NCBI RefSeq assembly: GCF_900104955.1
Contig: NZ_FNSI01000001.1
Span: 1,832,001-1,896,000, forward strand
Length of the DNA: 64,000 bases
Direction: 5' to 3'
Origin: Beijerinckia sp. 28-YEA-48
GTDB lineage: Bacteria > Pseudomonadota > Alphaproteobacteria > Rhizobiales > Beijerinckiaceae
Shown here: piece by piece, positions 17,246 through 24,603 of the stretch
Numbering within the stretch: the first letter of the stretch is position 1
Layout: every line of letters begins with the position of its first letter
The notes under the pieces: generated by a model
Seen by the model: the letters and a program-made list of their open reading frames with translations, nothing else
The model's database searches: none
Told to the model about the DNA's origin: nothing
Translations under genes and position numbers: made by a program

Positions 17246-17337
17246 AAGTATCCGGCACGGCATTTGCTTTCTGGAAACGAGCGCAAAGTGAGGCGATTTC
17301 CGCATTTGCGCAAGCATCGGGACGGACGGGAGCAAAG

Positions 17338-17826
17338 ATGAAGCGTGAAGATTTGACCGAGAAGATTCTCGACATCAAACGCGAAAAAGGCTGGACGTGG
17401 AAGTACATCACCACGGAAATCGGTGGCATGTCCGAAGTGCTGATCGTTGGCGCCCTGCTCGGCCAGATGAAACTGGTAAAGCCCCTGGCCGAGAAGGCCG
17501 CCGTCCTATTCGGCCTGAGCGAAAACGAAAAGCGCATGCTCAATGAGGTGCCCTATCGCGGCACCGGCACGCCGATGCCGCCAACCGACCCGCTGATCTA
17601 CCGCTTCTACGAAATGGTGATGGTCAACGGGCCGGCCTGGAAAGCCTTGATCGAGGAAGAATTCGGCGACGGCATCATGTCGGCCATCGATTTCAACATC
17701 GAATTCGAACGTGAGCCCAATCCGAAGGGCGATCGGGTGAAAATCGGCATGTCCGGCAAGTTCCTGCCTTACAAATATTACGGCAACGAACAGGGCATTC
17801 CCGATTACGGGTTTAAGGAAGGCTGA
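17338..17826 (+). CDS. cynS: cyanate hydratase (cyanase)
   Basis: 162 residues; the enzyme breaks cyanate with bicarbonate to ammonia and CO2 and works as a decamer in the cytoplasm. An N-terminal helix-turn-helix-like domain (1-85) is followed by the active-site domain. The catalytic triad is at Arg89, Glu92 and Ser115 (YRFYEMVMVNGPAW, GDGIMSAIDF), with the same spacing as Arg96/Glu99/Ser122 of E. coli CynS. The ribosome site GGGAG stands 8 bases before the ATG. No CynT carbonic anhydrase, CynX or cyanate ABC transporter is next to it, but the SulP transporter lies 2.5 kb away. That is only a suggestive neighbour. Confidence 0.96.
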   Translation: MKREDLTEKILDIKREKGWTWKYITTEIGGMSEVLIVGALLGQMKLVKPLAEKAAVLFGLSENEKRMLNEVPYRGTGTPMPPTDPLIYRFYEMVMVNGPAWKALIEEEFGDGIMSAIDFNIEFEREPNPKGDRVKIGMSGKFLPYKYYGNEQGIPDYGFKEG

Positions 17827-18019
17827 GGCCAAGCCACCCCCTCGTCACATGCCCTGCGTGGGCGTTGAATAATTGGCGGCGTGATTATAGTTCTCGCCGC
17901 CCTTGCCGCTCCGGCATCCCATGCGTTCGCCCGAGCCAGGCCAACATCCTTAATAAATCGTGGCGCGATTGTTGCTCCCATCGCTTCGCAAGAACTAATC
18001 GCAACACGACCGTAACGAA

Positions 18020-18379
18020 ATGGATCATGGGATGGGGGACAGAAGACAACGCCAACGCAGACGCACCTACCTTCGTGGCCTGATCGCATTCAACGATCGA
18101 AATTCCACCCTGGAATGCCTGGTGCGCAATTTGTCTCAGAATGGTGCATTGATCTCGATACCGAATACGTCGGATATTCCGGGTGCCTTCGAAATCGCAA
18201 TTCACAAGCAGGGCGAAAGTCGTCCGGCACAAATGGTTTGGCTAACGGAAACCCATGCAGGCATTCGATTTGTCCCGCGCCCGTCGAATGTTGTCTCATT
18301 CGAGACCGCCCGCCACATCCAGACGCTGGATGACGAGCGACGGATGCTCAGAAGGAAGTTGGAAGATTGGTTTCTGTAG
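18020..18379 (+). CDS. PilZ domain protein (possible c-di-GMP receptor)
   Basis: 119 residues; the start is ATG 18020 or ATG 18032. The single domain has both c-di-GMP-binding signatures of PilZ: an arginine cluster RRQRQRRRTYLRG at the N-terminus and NLSQNGALI (the [D/N]xSxxG motif) about 20 residues later. The GIRFVPRP strand near 85 and a C-terminal helix rich in Arg/Lys complete the fold. Binding of c-di-GMP is expected because both motifs are kept. A diguanylate cyclase is encoded ~2 kb away. The output partner is unknown. Confidence 0.85.
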   Translation: MDHGMGDRRQRQRRRTYLRGLIAFNDRNSTLECLVRNLSQNGALISIPNTSDIPGAFEIAIHKQGESRPAQMVWLTETHAGIRFVPRPSNVVSFETARHIQTLDDERRMLRRKLEDWFL

Positions 18380-18505
18380 TCGCCGACGCGCCCTGGGCAT
18401 GACGAGATCCTTCGGTCTCCATTAGCCGCAGGGCGCCGTCTCCAGCGGACATCCGCGACCTGATGCCGGCTCGCCAAAGCCTGCCCTAGGCTCTAAGTCT
18501 GGGGC

Positions 18506-19726
18506 ATGGATGCGGATATTCTCATCGCCGGCGCGGGACCGGCCGGCCTCGTCGCTGGCCTGGCCTTGGCGCGGATCGGCAAACGGGTTGTGGTCGCCGG
18601 ACCGGCCGACGACAGGCCGAGCGCGCGCACGGTGGCGCTGTTTGATGGCTCGGTGCGTTTTCTCGAGGCGCTTGGCGTCTGGGCAGCTCTTGCACCCCAC
18701 GCGGCCGCGCTCGCCACCATGCGCATTGTCGACGACACGGGCTCGCTGTTCGCCCATCGCCCGGCGGAGTTCAAAGCCAGTGAAGCCAGCCTCGACCAGT
18801 TCGGCTTCAACATCGAGAATGCCGATCTGACCCGGGCGCTTGAAGCCGCGCTGGCGCAAGAGACCAACGCGCGGCGTGTGCATGATCTCGTCACCGATTA
18901 CGAGTTCAACGCCGACAGCTGCCGCGCCCGTCTCGCCACTGGCGAGACGATCGAGGTGCAGCTTGTCGTTGCTGCCGACGGCCGCCATTCGCCAGCACGC
19001 GTGGCGGCGGGCATCGCTGTGCGCGAATGGGCCTATCCGCAGGTGGCGTTCACCGCCCTGCTCGATCACACCGTCGCTCACGGCGAGGCTTCGACGGAGT
19101 TTCACACCCGCGAAGGCCCCTGCACCTTCGTGCCCCTGCCCGCCAGCGCCACCGCGTCGCACCGCTCAAGCCTGGTCTGGATGATGCGGCCACCCCATGC
19201 CGAACAGCTGCGCGACCTCAGCGACAGCGAGCTGACGCGGGCGATCGAGAAGCAAAGCCATTATCTGCTCGGGCAGATCACGATCGCGCGGCGCGGCGCC
19301 TTCATTCCGATCCAAGGGCTGACGGCCCGCGCGATGACCGCACCACGCCTGGCGCTCGTCGGCGAAGCCGCGCATGTGTTTCCGCCGATCGGCGCGCAGG
19401 GCCTCAATCTCGGCCTGCGCGATGTCGCCCATCTCGCCGAATACATCGAACGCTTGCACCCCGAAGACGCCGGCGCACCGCATGTTCTCGATGCCTATGA
19501 ACGCGCGCGCCACGGCGACGTGCTGTCACGCCAGATCGCCGTCGATCTGCTCGACCGCACTTTGCTGGCGGGCTTCCTGCCGGCGGATGTGATGCGCGCC
19601 GCCGGCATGGCAGCGCTCTCAGCCCTGGCACCACTGCGTCGTTTCGCCATGCGCGAAGGTGTGATGCCGGGTGTGGGGGCGCCGAGCGTGATGCGGAGGA
19701 TTAGCCGGCGTGCGGAACGCTCGTAG
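18506..19726 (+). CDS. UbiH-like FAD-dependent monooxygenase (ubiquinone biosynthesis type)
   Basis: 406 residues of the UbiH/UbiF/COQ6 group, which hydroxylates the ubiquinone ring. The FAD-binding GxGxxG is at 8-13 (IAGAGPAGLVAG), the DG segment with NAD(P)H/FAD contact is VVAADGRHSPARV, and the second FAD motif GEAAHVFPPIGAQGLNLGLRDV sits near 285. The last residues, ISRRAERS, are encoded by DNA that also forms the tRNA-like 3' fragment at 19711-19756, so the gene end may have been reshaped by integration. Alphaproteobacteria often use one or two such enzymes for several ring positions, so the exact position modified cannot be assigned. Confidence 0.85.
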   Translation: MDADILIAGAGPAGLVAGLALARIGKRVVVAGPADDRPSARTVALFDGSVRFLEALGVWAALAPHAAALATMRIVDDTGSLFAHRPAEFKASEASLDQFGFNIENADLTRALEAALAQETNARRVHDLVTDYEFNADSCRARLATGETIEVQLVVAADGRHSPARVAAGIAVREWAYPQVAFTALLDHTVAHGEASTEFHTREGPCTFVPLPASATASHRSSLVWMMRPPHAEQLRDLSDSELTRAIEKQSHYLLGQITIARRGAFIPIQGLTARAMTAPRLALVGEAAHVFPPIGAQGLNLGLRDVAHLAEYIERLHPEDAGAPHVLDAYERARHGDVLSRQIAVDLLDRTLLAGFLPADVMRAAGMAALSALAPLRRFAMREGVMPGVGAPSVMRRISRRAERS

Positions 19727-19756
19727 GGAGGAGTTCGAATCTCTCTCGGCCCGCCA
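19711..19756 (+). other. 3' fragment of a serine-type tRNA (possible attachment-site remnant)
   Basis: The stretch has a variable-arm-like part, a T arm with loop TTCGAAT (19734-19740) and 3' stem CTCTC, then TCGGCCC, a discriminator G and an encoded CCA (19754-19756). That is the order of a tRNA 3' end. The matching 5' acceptor strand GGGCCGA is not present within 200 bases upstream, so no full tRNA exists here. The reverse strand reads REIRTP, the familiar artefact of antisense tRNA 3' ends. Confidence 0.55.
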
Positions 19757-19964
19757 CATTCACCGAAGATGCGATGCATGCGAACAAATTGTCGCCGACA
19801 ACCGGCGATAACCGCATGACTTCTGCCTGAAGCAGCATCTCCGGCTAGTCGGCAAAGACATGCACGCGGCGGGAGTGGAGAGATGTTGGCGGCCGGATAG
19901 GAAATCGTCGCCATCTGCGGAACGTCATTTAAAATGCTGGAAACGCTCGACCGGCGGACCGAGC

Positions 19965-21218
19965 TTATCCGGCCTGTCGGATACAATCGCGCCCTTCTTC
20001 CTTTGCGCGGTAAAGTGCGCGGTCAGCCCGATCAATCAACGCCAGAAGGCCCTCGTCCTTGCGTGCAACTGCGATCCCGAAGCTCGCCGTTGGGGTGACC
20101 TCGTCCGAAACAACACTGGATGCCACGTCCTTGAATACGGACCGGGCAACCTCGGCAAAGTGGTGCGCAGCGGCAACCTGTCCCTGCGGAAGCAGTACCG
20201 CAAATTCCTCTCCGCCAAGGCGGGCGATGATCGCATCACGCGGAGCCTTGTCCTTGAGAATGTCGGAGAAGGTTCGAATGATCCTGTCACCGCTGCTATG
20301 TCCGAACCGATCGTTGATCGATTTGAAGTGGTCGAGGTCGCTCAGGATCATCATGACCTGTGCATCCGCCGTCTGTCGTGCCAGCGCATCGAGAGCGCGT
20401 GTTTCAAAACCGCGGCGATTGAGCAATCCCGACAATACATCGGTCTGCGCTTCCGACTTGATACCATCCGTGACGTCAACGGCGATGATCGCGAAAATCG
20501 CTACCGCCAGCGTCGAGCAGATGAGAGCATCCGAGATCGAGACAATCAGCCAGTAAGCTCCTTCGACCTGGTCGGTCACGATACCTGGAACCTGGAAAAT
20601 CAGAGGGCGAAGAAGGAAACCGAGACATGTGATAGCGACAAGCCCGAAAAGCAGTTGTTCTACTGGGGAACGGCGAGGGAGTTTCGCAACGTCGACCAGC
20701 ATCACAAGGCAAACTGCGGCGAGCCCCAGATTGAGGATAACAGCCCGCGCCATCAGGCTTGGTTCCACGAACTGATAGAAATAGAGAGCCACCAACGTTA
20801 TCACGCCAATGGTCACCAAGATGCCATGTTGAGGCCGGGATCCAAGCCTGCTGGACAGCGCAATCGACAGCAAGGCCGTAGCCAACAGAACGAGCCCATT
20901 GGCCAGCAACCGTAGCGACGAATACTCCTGAGCAATGGCAATAGTGAGGATGCCAAAGCACAGAGTTCTTATCGCATATGAAAGCGCGAAAATCGCAACG
21001 TAGGTAAGATGACGTTGATGGCGCCAAAGCGTAAGCAACGACACGCAGAATATTGCTGACATCGCAGGGTTCAGCAACGCGACCACGCCCTCATGGCTCA
21101 TACCTGAAAAATCAGAATTTTCTGCCTCCCCGACAAAAAATCGATGGTACAGGAGGGCGGTAAATCCCAAGTAAACTATCGCCTCTGGTGCCAGCCAAGG
21201 ACATGACCACAGAGCCAT
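19965..21218 (-). CDS. membrane-bound diguanylate cyclase (GGDEF)
   Basis: 417 residues. The first ~235 contain about seven hydrophobic segments forming a membrane sensor. The cytoplasmic GGDEF domain (~245-410) makes cyclic di-GMP from two GTP. Active-site signs: LSDLDHFKSINDRFGHSSGD for metal and base contacts and LGGEEFAVLL as the GG[D/E]EF loop. The product-inhibition RxxD site, expected five residues before GGEEF, is missing, so feedback control may be weak. No EAL domain is present. Likely works with c-di-GMP receptors such as the nearby PilZ protein; it sits just past the tRNA remnant. Confidence 0.93.
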   Translation of the reverse strand: MALWSCPWLAPEAIVYLGFTALLYHRFFVGEAENSDFSGMSHEGVVALLNPAMSAIFCVSLLTLWRHQRHLTYVAIFALSYAIRTLCFGILTIAIAQEYSSLRLLANGLVLLATALLSIALSSRLGSRPQHGILVTIGVITLVALYFYQFVEPSLMARAVILNLGLAAVCLVMLVDVAKLPRRSPVEQLLFGLVAITCLGFLLRPLIFQVPGIVTDQVEGAYWLIVSISDALICSTLAVAIFAIIAVDVTDGIKSEAQTDVLSGLLNRRGFETRALDALARQTADAQVMMILSDLDHFKSINDRFGHSSGDRIIRTFSDILKDKAPRDAIIARLGGEEFAVLLPQGQVAAAHHFAEVARSVFKDVASSVVSDEVTPTASFGIAVARKDEGLLALIDRADRALYRAKEEGRDCIRQAG

Positions 21219-21304
21219 GGCTGGAAAGGATTAGAGGGCTATAGCGTAGACGTAGTTCTCCGTTTCCTCGTTCTCTGCCCGCCACCGGGAAAGGATGTAA
21301 TGTG

Positions 21305-21658
21305 ATGCAAAGCGCCGGACACGATATGAAAATCCGCCTGCGCGCTGATCTGCGCGCCGCCATGAAGGATAGGCGCGCCGATGAAGCCAAGCTAATTCGA
21401 ACGCTTGTTGCGGCGATCGATAACGCAGAAGCACCCCCACTTCGAGCCGATGAGAGGGCTGCGGATCAGCATCGCTTCAACGATGGAACAGCGGAAGTAG
21501 AACGGCTTTCTCTTGGACGTGCTCAGGTGCAAGCGATCCTGATGACGGAGATTCAGGAACGTGAGCGTGCGGCAGCCGAAATGGATCATCTCGAAAGAAC
21601 GGATCGCGCCGATGCGTTGCGTGCCGAGGTGATGATCGCAAAGCGCTACGTCGAATGA
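21305..21658 (+). CDS. short YqeY/GatB-like protein
   Basis: 117 residues, ATG at 21305 (a GTG at 21302 is also in frame). The N-terminal MKIRLRADLRAAMKDRRADEAKLIRTLVAAIDNAEA resembles the start of YqeY proteins, which share the tail domain of the GatB amidotransferase subunit and are usually ~150 residues. The second half of YqeY, including the repeated acidic helices, is shortened here to a helix with EIQERERAAAEMDHLERTDRAD. It is thus either a compact member or a remnant. Function of YqeY is unclear; a role with aminoacyl-tRNA has been proposed. Low certainty. Confidence 0.6.
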   Translation: MQSAGHDMKIRLRADLRAAMKDRRADEAKLIRTLVAAIDNAEAPPLRADERAADQHRFNDGTAEVERLSLGRAQVQAILMTEIQERERAAAEMDHLERTDRADALRAEVMIAKRYVE

Positions 21659-21694
21659 CGAAACTTGCGCCTTTCCGAAAACATTCCCGCCCGC

Positions 21695-22741
21695 TCACCG
21701 CGCGAACAGATTATACGGCACCCCGCCCACCGCGATCAGATAGAGCAGCCCCGTCACCGTCACCACCGAGACCATCGTGCCGGCCATGATCAGGCTTGAG
21801 GCGCGCTCGACGTAGACGTTGTATTGGCTCGCCATCACGAAGACGTTCAGCGCTGGCGGCAGCGCCGCCATCATCACAGCCGTAAACGTCCAGACGCGGC
21901 CGAAGTCGCCGAGTAGCGACAGCGCTACCCACACCAAAAGTGGATGTAGCAACAGTTTGCAGATGAGCAGCAGCGGCATTTCGCCGGAGATGCGATTGAT
22001 TGGCCGCTGCGCCACCGTCACGCCCATGACGAAGAGCGCGCAGGGCGCGGCGGCGTTTTGCAAGAAGGTGAGCAGTTTCTCCACCGGCACCGGCGGATGG
22101 ATTTGCGTTGCCGCCGAGAAGATGGCCAGTGCTGTCGCCACGTTGAACGGATGGGTGAGGACGCGCCGCGCGATGAGCCGCGCCGTCTCGCCCTTCGTCG
22201 CGTGACTGCCTGCCGACAGGCTCATCAGCAGCGGCACGATGGTGAAGAAGAACGTCGAGTCGAAGACGAAGATCAAAGCCGTCGGCACCACCGAGGCCGG
22301 TCCGAAGGCGGCGAGCGTCAGCCCCGGCCCCATGTAACCGACGTTGGAATAGCCCGACGCGACGCCCTGGATCGTCGCCTGTTCCAGGCGCCGGCCGCTG
22401 CCGAACCAGCCAACGCTAAAGCCAAAGGCATAGGCCAGCGCCGTGCAGGAGGTGGTGATGAGAATGAAGCGCCAATTGGCCAGTTCGGCGATCGGCGTGG
22501 CGGCAATCAGATTGTAGAACAGCGCCGGCAGCGCGACATAGACGATGAACGTGTTCATCCAGGCGAGGCCGGCTTCGGGAATATCCCACAATTTGCCGCA
22601 GACGTAGCCGATAACGATCAAACCGAAGAACGGCAGCGCCAAATTCAGCACGTCGGCAAGCTTGGGTGCGAAAAGCCCCACGCCCACCAAAGCCGCGAAC
22701 CCGGCCAGCGGGACAAAAACGTGGATCAGGCGATCGCGCAC
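21695..22741 (-). CDS. AEC-family (auxin efflux carrier-like) permease
   Basis: 348 residues from a GTG at 22741. The frame runs on to a TTG at 22843 that lies inside a palindrome and is unlikely to be the start. Two hydrophobic blocks of about five helices each, with the AEC family start LADVLNLALPFFGLIVIGYVCG and repeat-like phrases GYSNVGYMGPGLTLAAFG and MAALPPALNVFVMASQYNVY. Members export or import small organic acids such as malonate or malate; the substrate here cannot be told. It is divergent from the acyltransferase at 22864, with an inverted repeat between them. Confidence 0.85.
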   Translation of the reverse strand: MRDRLIHVFVPLAGFAALVGVGLFAPKLADVLNLALPFFGLIVIGYVCGKLWDIPEAGLAWMNTFIVYVALPALFYNLIAATPIAELANWRFILITTSCTALAYAFGFSVGWFGSGRRLEQATIQGVASGYSNVGYMGPGLTLAAFGPASVVPTALIFVFDSTFFFTIVPLLMSLSAGSHATKGETARLIARRVLTHPFNVATALAIFSAATQIHPPVPVEKLLTFLQNAAAPCALFVMGVTVAQRPINRISGEMPLLLICKLLLHPLLVWVALSLLGDFGRVWTFTAVMMAALPPALNVFVMASQYNVYVERASSLIMAGTMVSVVTVTGLLYLIAVGGVPYNLFAR

Positions 22742-22825
22742 GCGCTTGTTTCCAGTGTATTTACCCAGGCCGACACAAAAAGCGCAGGCAGCGCATTGTG
22801 CGCGATTCCGCTCACCGTTATGGAT

Positions 22826-22843
22826 TTGACTAAATCGAGTCAA
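22826..22843. promoter_or_regulatory. perfect palindrome between AEC permease and acyltransferase
   Basis: TTGACT (22826-22831), N6, AGTCAA (22838-22843): a perfect dyad in the divergent space, 20 bases before the acyltransferase start. TTGACT could double as a -35 element. It may be an operator or just a start-site hairpin. Confidence 0.4.
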
Positions 22844-22863
22844 CGCGGCACGCCGCGAAACTG

Positions 22864-23748
22864 GTGCCGCACTCTTTGTCCACGCCTTCGCCTCGCCCCC
22901 GCTTCAAGCATTATGTGGAATACGCCTGTTTCCGGGCGATGGGGGCGCTCGTGCGGGCGCTGCCGCTGGAAACGGCCTCCTGTGCCATGGGGCGCGGCTG
23001 GCGGCTGTTCGCGCCCTTTTCGAGCCGTCACGCACGCGCCCTCGCCAACCTCCAGGCCGCGATGCCGGAGAAAACAGCTGCCGAACGCCAGGCCATCGTG
23101 TTGGCGATGTGGGAGAATCTCGGACGGGTCTTCGCCGAGGAGTTCCATCTCAAGACCATCGTCGAGACAGGCCGACTTGAACTTGGCAGGGAATTCGCGG
23201 AACTGCTGCCCGCCGACGGGCGGTTTTTCGCCGGAGCGCCCCATCTGGGCAATTGGGAGCTGGCGTCGGCCACCCTCGCCCTGGTCGGCGTCAATACGGC
23301 AGGCATCTACCAGCGAATCAAGAATCCGCTCATCGACGCCTATGTTTTCAGCCTGCGCGCGCCGCTCTATCCCGGCGGCCTGATCGCCAAACACGACAAT
23401 GCGGCGCGGCGCCTGCTTCAGCATCTGCGCCGGGACGGCGCGGTCGCCAGCATGGTCGATCTGCGGGACAATACCGGCCTGCCCGTCCCATTTTTCGGGC
23501 GGCCGGCGCCAAGTTCGCCGTTTCCGGCCATGGCCGCGCGCCGCTTTGGCGTGCCGCTGTTTGCTGGATGGGTCGTGCGGTTGGACGGCGTGCGGTTCCG
23601 CGGCAGCCTGACCGCGATCGAGGTGCCGCACACCGACGACATCGATGCCGACATCGCCGTGGCGACCGCCAATCTGCAACACGCCATCGAAGCGGCCGTC
23701 CGGGCCCATCCCGAACAATGGATGTGGGCGCACCGACGCTGGGGCTGA
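22864..23748 (+). CDS. lysophospholipid/lipid A acyltransferase, LpxL/HtrB family
   Basis: 294 residues with GTG start at 22864. The family (Pfam Lip_A_acyltrans) transfers a secondary acyl chain to lipid A on the inner membrane. The catalytic HX4E motif is seen as HLGNWE, near residue 127, followed by the conserved LRAPLYPGGL, MVDLRDNTGLPVPFFGRPAPSS (substrate groove with FFG) and the end ATANLQHAIEAAVRAHPEQWMWAHRRWG. LpxL enzymes are ~300 residues. Alphaproteobacterial genomes carry several such paralogues; which secondary chain this one adds is not determinable. One likely membrane anchor lies near the N-terminus. Confidence 0.9.
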   Translation: MPHSLSTPSPRPRFKHYVEYACFRAMGALVRALPLETASCAMGRGWRLFAPFSSRHARALANLQAAMPEKTAAERQAIVLAMWENLGRVFAEEFHLKTIVETGRLELGREFAELLPADGRFFAGAPHLGNWELASATLALVGVNTAGIYQRIKNPLIDAYVFSLRAPLYPGGLIAKHDNAARRLLQHLRRDGAVASMVDLRDNTGLPVPFFGRPAPSSPFPAMAARRFGVPLFAGWVVRLDGVRFRGSLTAIEVPHTDDIDADIAVATANLQHAIEAAVRAHPEQWMWAHRRWG

Positions 23749-23818
23749 AAGCCGCCGCGCAACCAGCTACACTCGCTGGGATTAGAGAATCTCGACCTTA
23801 GAAATCGGAAACCCGCCT

Positions 23819-24595
23819 GTGCGCATAGCCACCTGGAACGTCAATTCGGTGCGTCAGCGCCTCGAACATCTTCTGCGTTATCTGAAAGAAGTCGAACCCG
23901 ACGTCCTGTGCCTGCAGGAAATCAAATGCACCGACGACGCCTTCCCCAGGGCTGAGATCGAGAGTGCCGGCTATAATGCCGCCGTGCATGGCCAGAAGAC
24001 GTTCAACGGCGTCGCCATCCTGTCGAAGGCGCCTGTCGAGGTAACGCGTGGCCTGCCCGGCGACGACGCTGACGAGCAGTCGCGCTATATCGAAGCGATC
24101 GTGCCGCATGGCACGGGCATCGTGCGCGTTGCCTCCATCTATCTGCCCAACGGCAATCCAGTCGGCACCGAAAAATACGCCTACAAGCTCGCCTGGATGG
24201 AGCGCCTCGCCCGCCACGCGCAAAACCTGATGGCCTATGAGGAGCCGCTGGTGCTTGCCGGCGACTACAATGTCATTCCCGAAGCCAAGGACGCCAAGAC
24301 GCCGGAGGCCTGGGTTAATGATGCTCTGTTCCTGCCGCAGACCCATGCCGCCTTCCGCCGGCTGATCAACCTCGGCCTGACCGAAGCGGTGCGCGCGACC
24401 ACCGACGAGGCCGGGCTCTATTCGTTCTGGGATTATCAGGCCGGCGCCTGGCAGCGGAACAATGGCATCCGCATCGACCATCTCTTGCTCTCGCCGCAGG
24501 CCGCCGACCGGCTCACCTCCGCCACCATCGACAAGGATGTGCGCAGCTGGGAGAAACCGTCCGACCACGTGCCGGTCCGCATCGAACTCGACTGA
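23819..24595 (+). CDS. xthA: exodeoxyribonuclease III (xth family)
   Basis: 258 residues, GTG start at 23819. The EEP-fold catalytic residues are visible: MRIATWNVNSVRQRLEHL (Asn metal ligand), VLCLQEIKCTDDAFP (Glu), RYIEA, LVLAGDYNVIPEAKD (Asp, Asn), NGIRIDHLLLS and SDHVPVRIEL (Asp-His pair). The enzyme is an apurinic/apyrimidinic endonuclease and 3'-5' exonuclease for base excision repair. Both the length and the motifs match the ExoA/XthA form. Only 8 bases separate it from the cyclase gene downstream, so the two are likely co-transcribed, though no functional link is evident. Confidence 0.93.
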   Translation: MRIATWNVNSVRQRLEHLLRYLKEVEPDVLCLQEIKCTDDAFPRAEIESAGYNAAVHGQKTFNGVAILSKAPVEVTRGLPGDDADEQSRYIEAIVPHGTGIVRVASIYLPNGNPVGTEKYAYKLAWMERLARHAQNLMAYEEPLVLAGDYNVIPEAKDAKTPEAWVNDALFLPQTHAAFRRLINLGLTEAVRATTDEAGLYSFWDYQAGAWQRNNGIRIDHLLLSPQAADRLTSATIDKDVRSWEKPSDHVPVRIELD

Positions 24596-24603
24596 GGTTC
24601 TGA

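Noticed and set aside
19495..19986. 163-codon minus-strand frame containing REIRTP
   Set aside because: This peptide is the usual mistranslation of an antisense tRNA 3' end; it supports the tRNA remnant, not a protein gene.
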